Source of the DNA: Stenotrophomonas sp. BIGb0135 | Lineage (GTDB): Bacteria; Pseudomonadota; Gammaproteobacteria; Xanthomonadales; Xanthomonadaceae | DNA: 52,817 bases | Direction: 5' to 3' | Assembly (NCBI RefSeq): GCF_024810105.1 | Contig: NZ_JANUDX010000015.1 | Span: 1 to 52,817, forward strand | Shown here: positions 45,501 through 52,639 of the stretch, piece after piece | Numbering within the stretch: position 1 is the stretch's first letter | Layout of the letters: each line of letters starts with the position of its first letter | Position numbers and translations under genes: made by a program | The notes under the pieces: model-generated | Databases searched by the model: none | Told to the model about the DNA's origin: nothing | What the model saw: only the letters and a program-made list of their open reading frames with translations

Positions 45501-48500
45501 CTCGTCGCGGGCGACGACACCCTCACCGGGGTCGCACCCGGCACCACGTCCGGCGCCAGCGTGCTGGCCAACGACAGCCTCAACGGGGTCTCGCCGCCGG
45601 CCGCCGGCAACGTCGTGCTGAGTCTGGTTGGCGCGCCGGCCGGCTTCAGCATTGCAACCGATGGCAGGATCAGCGTGCCCACCGGCGTCACCTCCGGTGC
45701 AACCGCCATTACCTACCAGGTCTGCGAAGCCGCCGCGCCGACCAATTGCGATACCGCCAGCGTAACCGTGGTGATCAGCCCGGCACCGCAGAACGATGCG
45801 TTCTCGGTGCAGGTGGGGCAGACCCTGAGCAACAGCGTGGCCAGCAACGACGCCATGCCGGTCGCGGCGGTCTACACCGTGCAGGGCACCGCGCCGGCCG
45901 GGCTGGCGCTGGCCAGCACCGGTGCGTTCACCTACACCCCGCCAGCGGGCACGCCCAGCCCGGTCGGCTTCACCTACCTGGCCTGCCTGCCCGCACCGTA
46001 TGCGGGTACCTGCGGCACCGCCACGGTCACCATCAACATCAACACCGGCACGCTGGTGGCCGGTGACGACGTGCTGACCGATGTGCTGCCGGGCGCAGGC
46101 TCGTCCAGCAGCGTGCTGGGCAACGACCGTCTCAACGGGGTCAGCCCGCCGCCGCCCGGCGATGTGCTGCTGAGCCTGGTGGGCGCACCGGCAGGGATCA
46201 CCGTCAACACCGATGGCACCATCAGCGTGGCCAGCGGCGTCGCCTCCGGCGCCACCTTGCTCACGTACCAGATCTGCGAAGCGGCCGCGTCCGCCAACTG
46301 CACCACCGCCAGCGTCACCCTGGTGATCACCCCGGCACCGCAGAACGATGCCGTCACCACGCCGGCCGGGCGCCCGACCACCGGCAACGTGTCGAGCAAT
46401 GACAACGTACCGGTGGGCGCGCTGTATACGCTGACCAGCGGTCCCGTCGCCGGCCTGGTGTTCAACGCCGACGGCAGCTTCAGCTACACCCCGCCGTCGG
46501 GCACTACCGGGCCGGTCGGCTTCACCTACCAGGTGTGCCTGCCGGCGCCGTACAGCGCGCAGTGCGGCACGGCCAGCGTCACCCTCACCCTGGCCGGCTC
46601 GGCCAACGTGGTGCTGGCGGTCAACGATGACTTCACCAGCACGCCGGTGGACCCGGCCGTGGGCGGCACCATCGCCCGCTCCGTGCTCGACAACGACAGC
46701 TACAACAACGTCTCCCCGCCGCCGGTGGGCAGCGTGGTCGCCAGCCTGACCGGCAGCACCCCGGGCTACACGATGAACAACCTGGGCCAGATCATGGTCG
46801 CGGCCGGGGTGCAGCCGGGCCAGGTCCAGTTGGCGTACCAGCTCTGCGAGAACGGGGTGCCGACCAACTGCACCACCGCCATCGCCACCGTGCGCGTGCA
46901 GGGCGCGGTCGGCGCGCTGCTGGCGGTGGACGACAGTGCGGGGCCGGTGGGCCCGGCCGGGCGCGCGCGCCTGCTGAACGTCTTCGCCAACGATACGTTC
47001 AACACCGCACCGCTGGACCCGGCCCAGGTGAGCTTCGCCCCGGTGGGCACCAGCGCGCTGACCTTCAGTGCCGACGGCTGGGTGGATGTGGCCGCCGGTC
47101 TGGCGGCAGGCAGCTACAGCACCCCCTACACGATCTGCCTGGTCAGCCAGCCGACCGTCTGCGACACCGGCACGGTGACCGTGACCGTGATCGCCGGCGA
47201 TCCCGGCGTGGATGCCACGGATGATCGCGTGGAGATCCCACAGGACGGGGTGATCGAAATCGACGTCCTCGGCAACGACCGCGTCAACGGCACGCCGATC
47301 GATCCGGACACCGTCACCGTCACCATTACAGCGCCGCCGCCGTATGGCACCGCCACGGTACTGCCGCGTGCGCGCATCCGTTTTGCCGCGCTGACCAACT
47401 TCTCGGGCGAGCAGCGCTTCGACTATGAGGTCTGCGACGTCGCGGACCCGGCGATGTGCGCGGGTGCCACGGTCACGGTGATGGTCGAGCCGAACGTGCT
47501 GACCCTGTCCGACGACGCCATCACTGCCCAGACCGCCGGGCCGCAGGTGATCGACGTGCTGGCCAATGACAGCGCCCGCAGCGCGCCGCTGGATCGGGCC
47601 TCGCTGCAGGTCGCGGCGGCACCCGCGCACGGCAGCGTGCAATGCAGCAACGGCCTGTGCACCTACACGCCGGCGGCCAATTTCGCCGGCACCGACAGCT
47701 TCCGCTACCGCGTCTGCGATGTGTCCATCCCGACCCCGATGTGCGCCGAGGCCAATGTCGCGGTCACCGTGGCCGGCCAGCAGGCCGTGCTGCGCCTGAC
47801 CAAGGTGGCGGCCAAGCGCAGTGCGCAGATCGGCGACCTGGTGCGTTACACCGTCACCATCGACAACGTGGGTGAGGTCGATGCCAACGGCGCCACGCTG
47901 CTGGATACGCTGCCGCCGGGCTTCACCTTCGTGCGCGGTGGCTTCGCGGTGCAGGATGCGGACAACGATGCACGCACCAGCGGCGTGCAGCCGCTGCGCA
48001 TCGACGGCATCGACGTGCCGGTCGGCGAACGCGCCACGGTGGTGTACTACCTGCGCGTCGGCGCGGGCACGGGCACCGGCGTGCACACCAACCGCATCAC
48101 CGCCATCGATGGCGAGAACCGCACCATCGGCAACGTCGCCTCGGCCGAGGTGGACGTGACCACCGATCCGCTGCTCGACGAGAGCCTGATCATCGGCAGC
48201 GTGTTCGATGACCGCAACGGCAATGGCATCCAGGATGACGGCGAACGCGGCATCCCGGGCGTGCGCGTGGCCGCGGTGGAAGGCCTGCTGATGGAGACCG
48301 ACGCGTTCGGCCGCTATCACCTGGTGGGCATCCCCGGCGGGCAGGCACGCGGGCGCAATTTCATCCTCAAGGTGGACCCGGCCACGCTGCCTGCCGGCAC
48401 CCGCTTCACCACGTCCAACCCGCTGGTACGGCGTATCACGCCCGGCTTGCCGGCGCGCTTCGACTTCGGCGTGCGCCTGCCCGAGGGCTCACTGGGTCCC

Positions 48501-48866
48501 GCCGCCCCAGGTCCGGCCCTGCCCATGCGAGCGGCCCGGATCGAACTGGGCGAGGCGCTGTTCGCGCCGGGCAGCGCCCGACTGGAGGCCGATCGCAGCC
48601 CGGTCCTGGACAAGGCTGCCCAGGCGCTGGTCGCGCGCGGTGGCGGCCGCCTGCTGCTCACCGCCACCGCCGGCCAGGAGGCACTGGCGCGGCAGCGCGC
48701 GCAGGTCCTGCAGGCCGCGCTGCGCAGCCGGGTGCCGGCGGCGGTGGCCGCTGCCAGCCGCATCGAGATCGTGGCCGCCGACGGCAGCACCTTGCACCAC
48801 CTGCAACTCGACGATCCACCCGCGCCGCTGCCTGGCACGGACCGCACCGGCAGGGAGGGGCGCTGA
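36552..48866 (+). CDS. Giant secreted repeat protein (Ig/cadherin-like modules, DUF11, SdrD_B, degenerate OmpA-like end)
   Basis: 4104 aa from ATG 36552 (GAGGA, 7-base spacing). Signal peptide about 1-34 (AVSLLSLLLSPPLLA-Q). Residues 35-75 are the last strand of a DUF11 domain (YPNPLNNTATVTAP...DPTPGNNSATDT); 77-200 is a complete DUF11. Residues about 204-3350 contain 17 complete modules of about 185 aa plus half of an 18th. Each module has two Big_9/cadherin-like domains (VLANDTLNG; DGSFTYTPP) and two close Cys pairs (YQxCExxxxxNC; CLPAPxxxxC). Four more divergent Ig-like domains follow (to about 3740), then a DUF11 domain (about 3745-3870), an SdrD_B domain (IIGSVFDDRNGNGIQDDGE, about 3878-3975) and an OmpA-like end (about 3990-4085) that lacks the usual Asp. 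It probably forms a long surface stalk or adhesin. Confidence 0.88.
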   Translation: MAATGTHRRAGMASASIAYAVSLLSLLLSPPLLAQSYPNPLNNTATVTAPTDVADPTPGNNSATDTNALALQAQLSVTKSLLSATPVAAGGAVQYRIQVSNAGPSVASAVAVVDSVSPLLANVTWTCQPGTGASACAQASGTGNAINVQVNVAVGDSVVLLVNGTAPTSTPATVPANSVSLVLPTGTTDPTPGDNSATTPAVPVQANALIANNDTFATAISSATGGSTPTVLANDTLNGAPVNGATLIIALQNAPAGFTINSAGVITVPAGATAGATTLTYQICENTSPTNCATATASLIIGPTAVNDSFNATGGAPSFSGTVASNDNAPAGAVFSAIGTPPAGLTVSSNGSFVYAPAGGIVSASAFQYQVCLPAPDGSVCATATASIVVNANALVAADDTFTTPLPAGAGGLTPSVLANDTFNGGAVPQAQVTMSLVGAPTGFAITGNGAIQEPATAAAGPLALTYRFCENALPANCATATANLVVSPDAVNDTVTTPGGGQPATGSLAGNDNIASGSAYTLGTAPTRGTAVVNPDGTFTYTPTNANTGPDSFTYQVCLPAPNATVCDTATVSVNVQANQIAAVNDVFATPLQPGTTTTISLLGNDTLNGAAVLPAAVTVALTGAPANYTVNAAGQISVPAGAAAGAVSFGYQICELAASSNCATANVQLVVAPDAVDDTFAATAGIALAGSVAGNDNVPVGAQFSLLAVAAHGTVAFNADGSFSYTAQSAYTGPDTFRYQVCLPAPNAGVCDAATATINVSPGAIVAGNDDFSGTPLTGAGGLTASVLGNDTLNGVAIQPAQATLSLINAPPAGYTLEPNGQLQVPAGAPAGPISLTYQLCQAGTSNCATASIAVVIAPDAVADAYTTQVATPVSGNVAVNDNVAVGTTYAVSGATPAGLLFNADGNFTYTPPAQYTGTTTFTYQACLAAPLATVCDTATVTLNVNAGTLVANDDDFRSAILNPATGGTTNSVLGNDTINGAIPPAPAQVILSLIGAPAGYVINGNGTLSIPGGAAAGAVGFTYQLCEAALPGNCDTAAVQLLLAPVAVNDTVSTAVGVAVSGSVAANDNVPANAGFSLSGAAPAGLVFTPDGSFTYTPPAGSQGPVTFAYQACLPAPDTAVCAGATVTVNVNAGTLVGNDDDFRGTPINPATGGSTASVLGNDSLNGTVPPASADVLLSLVGAPAGYTLLADGTLTIGSGVPAGAVTLTYQLCEAALPGNCDSAQVQLLVAPLATADVFSTPAGQLLAGNVGSNDNAPAGAVFTLTAAAPTGLQFGPDGSFLYTPPVGFTGPVAFTYQVCLPAPDGAQCSTATATLNVNAGTLVALDDDFSATPLAPGGGSATSVLLNDSLNGSTPPAAGSVLLSLVGAPAGYTLDANGLLQVPAGAAGGATVLTYQICEAVLPSNCASATIRLVVTPSASNDAYSTAAGQALNGNVGDNDNVPAGAVFSVTGSVPAGLSFTPSGSFSYVPPVGVATPVTFTYQVCLPAPNAALCATASASIAISVGTLAANNDDFSTTPINPVTGGSTTSVLANDALNAATPPAVADVQLTLVGAPAGLAITDEGAVTVAPGTPAGVKNLTYQLCEAVAPGNCAIATVRLVVAPSALDDALSTPAGQALSGSVASNDNAPAGAQFTVLNLPPANLALAADGTFSYTPPAGFTGAITFDYRVCLPAPDAAACATATATINVNSGTLVAVDDSFATPLAPGAASPSVLANDTLNGATPLPAEVQLSLVGAPTGIAIAADGTVTVAAGTAAGATTLTYQICEAAASTNCATASIALVVAPAPADDAFTVQAGQTLSGNVSGNDNMPIGALYTLQGTPPAGVTFAADGSFTYAPPAGTTSPASFVYQACLPAPNSAVCGTATATLNINNGLLVPADDSFGAIAPGGSTPSVLGNDALNGVTPPAAASVSLSLVGAPAGFTLNPNGTLTVAANAPTGANALVYQICETAAANNCAIANIALVVGPTPVDDAITVQSGQPNSGNVSGNDAMPAGSSWSVASPPQGLVFNSNGSFTYTPPAGTIGPVTFAYQACLPAPDAAVCGTATATLTISVNAVVANDDTFAAPVSVGADTPSVLANDSLNGVTPPASASVQLLLVGAPAGYVINNDGTVQVPAGVTAGATLLTYQVCEAASPTNCDTATIRFVVTPMPQNDAFAVQAGGTIASGSVASNDSMPAGSSWAVQGTPPNGLVFNTDGSFSYTPPVGTAGAITFTYQACLPAPNAGVCGLATATVNVNLGTLVAGDDSFVGIAPGAATPSVLGNDALNSVTPPAPGSVQLSLVGAPTGYGIATDGTISVPLTVTSGPATLTYQICETAAPSNCDTATVSLVIAPAPQDDAYAVQVGGTLSNGTVGANDSLPTGSTWAVQGAAPAGLAFNADGTFTYTPPLGTTGPVTFTYQACLPAPNAALCNTATVTLNVNTGTLVAVDDTLSGIVAGGTSGTSVLANDTLNAVSPPAPGDVQLSLVGAPSGFTISAAGTISVATGVVSGSTTLTYQICETAAPSNCDTATVTVIVTPTPQDDAFTVQAGQTLANSVAGNDSMPVGATFAVQGPLPTGLVFNPDGSFTYAPGVGTPSPVTFTYQACLPAPTSLCAPANVTLNIANGTLLAGNDTLSGVAPGTTSAASVLANDSLNGVSPPAPASVVLSLVGAPAGFAITPSGTLSVATGVSAGPTTLTYQVCEAAAPGNCATASVTVIVSPTPQNDAFSVQAGQTLSNSVASNDSMPAGSTWAVQGTPPAGLTFATDGSFTYTPPVGAVSPVGFTYQTCLPAPNNSLCAIATVTLNVNNGTLSAGDDSLVGVLPGATTATSVLANDSLNGVSPPAAGDVILSLVGAPGGFTLNPDGTVSVGSGVTSGPTTVTYQICEAAAPSNCDTASVTVVVTPAPQNDAFAVQAGQTLANSVASNDNTPPGALYTLQDTAPSGLLFNPDGSFSYTPAIGVIGPVSVAYQVCLPAPNASLCGRAIITININNGQLVAGDDTLTGVAPGTTSGASVLANDSLNGVSPPAAGNVVLSLVGAPAGFSIATDGRISVPTGVTSGATAITYQVCEAAAPTNCDTASVTVVISPAPQNDAFSVQVGQTLSNSVASNDAMPVAAVYTVQGTAPAGLALASTGAFTYTPPAGTPSPVGFTYLACLPAPYAGTCGTATVTININTGTLVAGDDVLTDVLPGAGSSSSVLGNDRLNGVSPPPPGDVLLSLVGAPAGITVNTDGTISVASGVASGATLLTYQICEAAASANCTTASVTLVITPAPQNDAVTTPAGRPTTGNVSSNDNVPVGALYTLTSGPVAGLVFNADGSFSYTPPSGTTGPVGFTYQVCLPAPYSAQCGTASVTLTLAGSANVVLAVNDDFTSTPVDPAVGGTIARSVLDNDSYNNVSPPPVGSVVASLTGSTPGYTMNNLGQIMVAAGVQPGQVQLAYQLCENGVPTNCTTAIATVRVQGAVGALLAVDDSAGPVGPAGRARLLNVFANDTFNTAPLDPAQVSFAPVGTSALTFSADGWVDVAAGLAAGSYSTPYTICLVSQPTVCDTGTVTVTVIAGDPGVDATDDRVEIPQDGVIEIDVLGNDRVNGTPIDPDTVTVTITAPPPYGTATVLPRARIRFAALTNFSGEQRFDYEVCDVADPAMCAGATVTVMVEPNVLTLSDDAITAQTAGPQVIDVLANDSARSAPLDRASLQVAAAPAHGSVQCSNGLCTYTPAANFAGTDSFRYRVCDVSIPTPMCAEANVAVTVAGQQAVLRLTKVAAKRSAQIGDLVRYTVTIDNVGEVDANGATLLDTLPPGFTFVRGGFAVQDADNDARTSGVQPLRIDGIDVPVGERATVVYYLRVGAGTGTGVHTNRITAIDGENRTIGNVASAEVDVTTDPLLDESLIIGSVFDDRNGNGIQDDGERGIPGVRVAAVEGLLMETDAFGRYHLVGIPGGQARGRNFILKVDPATLPAGTRFTTSNPLVRRITPGLPARFDFGVRLPEGSLGPAAPGPALPMRAARIELGEALFAPGSARLEADRSPVLDKAAQALVARGGGRLLLTATAGQEALARQRAQVLQAALRSRVPAAVAAASRIEIVAADGSTLHHLQLDDPPAPLPGTDRTGREGR
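37164..46596 (+). repeat. 17 tandem 555-bp modules inside the giant gene
   Basis: Modules average about 555 bp (185 aa). Early modules (1-8) carry TPLxPGxGG or NPATGG in the first domain and LPGNC/LPSNC as the Cys loop. Late modules (12-17) share GVAPGTTS-type starts, SVLANDSLNGVSPP, AAPSNCDTA, VQAGQTLxNSVASND and CLPAPN, and look more alike than early ones, which suggests recent expansion or gene conversion at the C-terminal side. Module 8 has LNAATPP and module 13 lacks one residue in the second Cys loop region of its neighbour (CLPAPTSLC). Confidence 0.85.
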
Positions 48867-48867
48867 C

Positions 48868-51800
48868 ATGATGGAGAACACCCTGAGCCCGACCCCAACC
48901 ACCGCGCCCCTCGTGCGCCGCGTCGCCCGCCTCGCTGCGCTGCTGCTGCTCGCCGCGCCGGCCTTCGCGCAGCAGCCCACGCCGGCCACCGCTGCGGCGC
49001 CGATCCGCTGCGAGGGCGACAGCTGCCGCAATGATGACGGGCTGTTGCTGCGCATCGGCGACGATGCCGACCCGGCGCCGCTGCCACTGCCGGCCCACGC
49101 CGATCCGCGCGCGGCCGGCACGGTGCCGGCAGGCCCGTCCACCACGCCGGACGTGGCCGCGCCGGGCGGCCAGTTCATGGCCGAGCTGCCCAACGGCGGT
49201 GTGGTCTGGGCGACCGAAGACCCGACCATGGTCCCGCCCAGCCTGAGCGTGCAGGCCGCGGCCACCGTGCCATTCGAGAATGGCCGGGTGATCCGCCCGC
49301 TGCGCTTCCACAGTTACAACAACTACGCCTCCTTCATCCAGAAGCTGGAGGTGACCCTGTACCGCGGCACCGACACCGACCTGGTCACCCCGCTGGCGCG
49401 CATCGACCTGCCGGTGGACTACGTGGGCGATGCCGAGTGGAGTGGCGAGCTGCCGGCGCAGATCAAGCTGCGCACCGGCGACGACCTGATCTACGTGGCC
49501 CGTGCCTACGGTGCCGGTGGCGCGTTCGATGAAACCCGCCTCCAGCGCATCCAGCTGGTGACGCCGGCCGACTTCGACCGCGGCCTGCAGGTGACCCGCG
49601 AGAACGTGCAGAAGACCCTGGGCCAAGCCCTGGATGGCGACAGCGCGCAGGACCTGCAGGTCAGCAACAGCATCTACGGCCAGAGCACGCTGCGCCTGCA
49701 GAACATCCCCATCCATGGCTCGCGCGTGCGCCTGTACGGCCGCAACCTGGAGCCCAACAGCCGCGTGCGCATCAACGGCCAGGACTTCCCGGTCGACCTG
49801 GAGCAGAAGTTCGCCGCCGAGTTCCTGGAGCCGGTCGGCCAGCACCGCTACGACGTCCGCGTGGAATCGCGCGACGCCCCCGCGGCGCAACGCCAGCTGG
49901 ACGTGGATGTCACCGGCCGCTATCTGTTCCTGGTGGGCATCGCCGACGTGACCCTGTCCAGGAACACGGCCAGCGGCAACGTGCAGCCGCTGGCGGCCGA
50001 CGACCGCGATACCGACGGCTTCCTCAGCGAAGGGCGGTTGGCGTTCTATCTGAAGGGCAAGATGCGCGGCAAGTACCTGGTGACCGCGCAGGCCGACACC
50101 CAGGACCGCGAGCTGAAGTACCTGTTCCGCGACTTCTCCGACGCCGACGCGCAGGATGTGTTCCGCCGCCTCGACCCGGACCTGTACTACCCGGTGTACG
50201 GCGACGACTCCACCACCTATCGCGACGTGGACACGCAGGGCCGCCTCTACCTGCGCGTGGACTGGGACCAGAGCCAGGCGCTGTGGGGCAACTACGCCAC
50301 CGGCATCACCGGCACCGAGTATGGCCAGTACGTGCGCTCGCTGTACGGCGGCGCGTTGAACTGGCGCTCGCTGGCCGCCACGCCGCTGGGTGATGCACGC
50401 TCGCAGTTGAAGCTGTTCGGCTCCGAGGCGCAGTCCGCGCCGGGCCACAGCGAATTCCTCGGTACCGGCGGCAGCCTCTACTACCTGCGCCACACCGACG
50501 TGCTGCCCGGCTCGGAGCAGGTGGTGCTGGAAGTGCGCGACCGCACCACCGGCCGCACCGAAACCCGCGCCACCCTGCAGGAAGGCGTGGACTACGAGAT
50601 CGACAACCTGCAGGGCCGCCTGATCCTGACCCGGCCGCTGGCCCAGCTCACCCGCGAGAACGTCCGCAGCATCACCCGCGACATGCCGCTCGATGGCTAC
50701 GACCAGTTGTTGCTGGTGGACTACGAGTACGTGCCGCTGGGCTTCAGCAGCGACGACGTCACCTACGGTGCGCGTGGCCGGCAGTGGATCGGCGACCACG
50801 TCGCCATCGGCGGCACCTGGATCGACGAAAACCGCAGCGGCGAGAACTACAGCCTCAAGGGCGCCGACCTCACCCTGCAGGCCGGGCGCGGTACCTACCT
50901 GAAGGTCGAGCAGACCCGTACCGACGCCACGGCTGCCCCGGTGTTCTATTCGGACAACGGCGGCCTGAGCTTCATCCGCCGCAACCCGTACGAAGGCCGG
51001 CGCTCCGGCACCGCCAGCGCAGTGGAAGCGCGGGCCAACCTGCGCGAGGTGGGCTGGACCCGCCGCGACTGGAGCCTGGGTGCCTGGTGGCGCGATGTGG
51101 ACGCCGGCTTCTCGGTGGCCCGCCAGGACACCGGCCAACCCATCCAGGAGTATGGCGCGGAGTTCCTCGGCTACCTCACCGACGATCTCAGCCTGTATGG
51201 CCGGCACACCCGCACCGAGCAGGGCGACCTGGCGCTGGAGCAGAGCCAGCTCACCGCCGAGTGGCGGCTGGGCAACGACGGCCAGCTCACCGGCGAACTG
51301 CGTCGCGTGCGCGAAGAACAGGCACTGCAGGACGTGTCCGCGCTGCTGGCGGCGGTTGGCTATCGGCAGCGCTTCGGGTCCTCGTGGGAGTTGTACGGCA
51401 CCGGCCAGGTCACGCTGGACGATGATGGCGGCGCGTACGAGAAGAACGATCTGCTCACCCTGGGCGCGCGCTATCTGTTCGGCGACCGCAGCAGCGTCGG
51501 CGCCGAGCTCAGTGGTGGAAGCCGCGGCCACGGGGCCAAGGTGGATGCCGAGTACCGCATGGCCCCGGACCACAGCCTGTACGGCAGTTACAGCTACAGC
51601 ACCGACCGCACCGGCACCGATCCGCTGTTCGACACCGGCCTGCAGAGTGGCTGGACGCTGGGCCAGCGCTGGCGCCTGAGCAACCAGGTCAACGTCTACA
51701 ACGAAAGCCAGTACCTCAAGGATCGCCGCCAGGACAGCGCCGGGCTGGTGCACACCTTCGGCATGGATTTCTATCCCGCACAGGGCTGGAACCTGGGCTT

Positions 51801-52563
51801 CACGGTCATGGACGGCGAGCTGGATTCCAGCGCCGGCCGCATCGACCGCCGCGCCTACAGCGTCAGCGGCGGCCGTACCGATGCGGTGGCGCAGTGGAGC
51901 AGCAAGCTGGAGTACCGCCGCGACAGCGGGGCCGAACAGCGCGAGCAGTGGGTGACCACCAACCGGCTGCTGTACAAGCTCAACGAAGACTGGCGCTTCG
52001 CGCTGCGCGCCAACTACGCCGACACCGACGATCGCATCAATCCGCTGGCCGACGCCAAGCTGGTGGAGACCAACGTCGGCTTTGCCTGGCGACCGCACGA
52101 CAGCACCGGTTGGGCGGGCTTCGGCAAGTTCACCTATCTCTACGACGTGGCCTCGCTGGGCCAGGAAGGCGGCAACCTGTACGACCAGCGCTCGCAGGTG
52201 CTGTCGCTGGAAGGCATCCGCCAGCTCGGCGCGCGCTGGGAACTGGCCGGCAAGCTGGCCTCCCGCTGGGGCGACTACCGCACCGGCCGCGGTGAAGGGG
52301 CCTGGCTGGACAGCCGCGCCGATTTCGCCGCGTTGCAGGTGCGTTATCGCCTGTTCGAGAAGTGGGAAGGGCTGGCCGAACACCGCTGGCTGAAGGTGCG
52401 CGACGGTGGCGTGCGCAAGGGCTGGCTGGTGGGCCTGGACCGGCGGGTAGGGGAGAACTTCAAGGTCGGGGTGGGGTACAACTTCACCGAGTTCAGCGAT
52501 GACATGACCGAGCTGCGGTATGACCAGAAGGGGTTCTTCTTGAATATGGCGGGGTATTACTAG
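48868..52563 (+). CDS. Large outer-membrane beta-barrel protein, partner of the giant protein
   Basis: 1231 aa; ATG 48868 (or the next ATG, 48871) lies 1 bp after the stop of the giant gene, with GGGAGGGG upstream, so it is translationally coupled. Signal peptide about 1-35 (LAALLLLAAPAFA-Q). Residues 40-290 are periplasmic (VWATEDPTMVPPSLSVQ; a strand-rich domain around 125-210). An Ig-like domain follows at about 290-365 (GSRVRLYGRNLEPNSRVRIN). From about 370 the protein is an alternating amphipathic barrel with many Tyr/Trp/Arg strands (GRLAFYLKGKMRGKYLVTAQ, YGQYVRSLYGG, FKVGVGYNFTEFSDDM) ending in aromatic GYY. No TonB box or plug was recognised. It may anchor or export the giant protein; function is inferred. 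Confidence 0.85.
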   Translation: MMENTLSPTPTTAPLVRRVARLAALLLLAAPAFAQQPTPATAAAPIRCEGDSCRNDDGLLLRIGDDADPAPLPLPAHADPRAAGTVPAGPSTTPDVAAPGGQFMAELPNGGVVWATEDPTMVPPSLSVQAAATVPFENGRVIRPLRFHSYNNYASFIQKLEVTLYRGTDTDLVTPLARIDLPVDYVGDAEWSGELPAQIKLRTGDDLIYVARAYGAGGAFDETRLQRIQLVTPADFDRGLQVTRENVQKTLGQALDGDSAQDLQVSNSIYGQSTLRLQNIPIHGSRVRLYGRNLEPNSRVRINGQDFPVDLEQKFAAEFLEPVGQHRYDVRVESRDAPAAQRQLDVDVTGRYLFLVGIADVTLSRNTASGNVQPLAADDRDTDGFLSEGRLAFYLKGKMRGKYLVTAQADTQDRELKYLFRDFSDADAQDVFRRLDPDLYYPVYGDDSTTYRDVDTQGRLYLRVDWDQSQALWGNYATGITGTEYGQYVRSLYGGALNWRSLAATPLGDARSQLKLFGSEAQSAPGHSEFLGTGGSLYYLRHTDVLPGSEQVVLEVRDRTTGRTETRATLQEGVDYEIDNLQGRLILTRPLAQLTRENVRSITRDMPLDGYDQLLLVDYEYVPLGFSSDDVTYGARGRQWIGDHVAIGGTWIDENRSGENYSLKGADLTLQAGRGTYLKVEQTRTDATAAPVFYSDNGGLSFIRRNPYEGRRSGTASAVEARANLREVGWTRRDWSLGAWWRDVDAGFSVARQDTGQPIQEYGAEFLGYLTDDLSLYGRHTRTEQGDLALEQSQLTAEWRLGNDGQLTGELRRVREEQALQDVSALLAAVGYRQRFGSSWELYGTGQVTLDDDGGAYEKNDLLTLGARYLFGDRSSVGAELSGGSRGHGAKVDAEYRMAPDHSLYGSYSYSTDRTGTDPLFDTGLQSGWTLGQRWRLSNQVNVYNESQYLKDRRQDSAGLVHTFGMDFYPAQGWNLGFTVMDGELDSSAGRIDRRAYSVSGGRTDAVAQWSSKLEYRRDSGAEQREQWVTTNRLLYKLNEDWRFALRANYADTDDRINPLADAKLVETNVGFAWRPHDSTGWAGFGKFTYLYDVASLGQEGGNLYDQRSQVLSLEGIRQLGARWELAGKLASRWGDYRTGRGEGAWLDSRADFAALQVRYRLFEKWEGLAEHRWLKVRDGGVRKGWLVGLDRRVGENFKVGVGYNFTEFSDDMTELRYDQKGFFLNMAGYY

Positions 52564-52583
52564 GCTTCGGCGGTCGGCTTCGG
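52563..52583 (+). repeat. Flanking direct repeat, left copy (right copy 52779-52799)
   Basis: GGCTTCGGCGGTCGGCTTCG plus G occurs right after the barrel-gene stop and again at 52779-52799; both copies are followed by a G-rich stretch and TTGGTAG. The two copies bracket the REP element and the 32-bp array, so the 216-bp block between them looks duplicated or inserted. Confidence 0.75.
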
Positions 52584-52596
52584 TGGGGGGGGGTTG

Positions 52597-52620
52597 GTAG
52601 AGCCGAGCCATGCTCGGCTG
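52597..52620 (+). repeat. GTAG-type REP element after the barrel gene
   Basis: GTAG followed by AGCCGAGCCATGCTCGGCT, a stem-loop identical in type to the left half of the doublets at 24940 and 25227. Confidence 0.88.
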
Positions 52621-52639
52621 GGCCACCGACAAACCTGGC

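Noticed and set aside
40836..48320. Minus-strand open frame of 2494 codons opposite the giant gene
   Set aside because: It is a mirror of repeated GC-rich codons on the plus strand. It has no ribosome site or signal peptide, its protein is Arg/His/Gly-rich without domains, and the plus-strand product has clear domain structure.
48868..52563. Barrel gene considered as a TonB-dependent receptor
   Set aside because: No TonB box or plug-domain signature was found; instead the N-terminal part contains other periplasmic domains. This remains open to a profile search.
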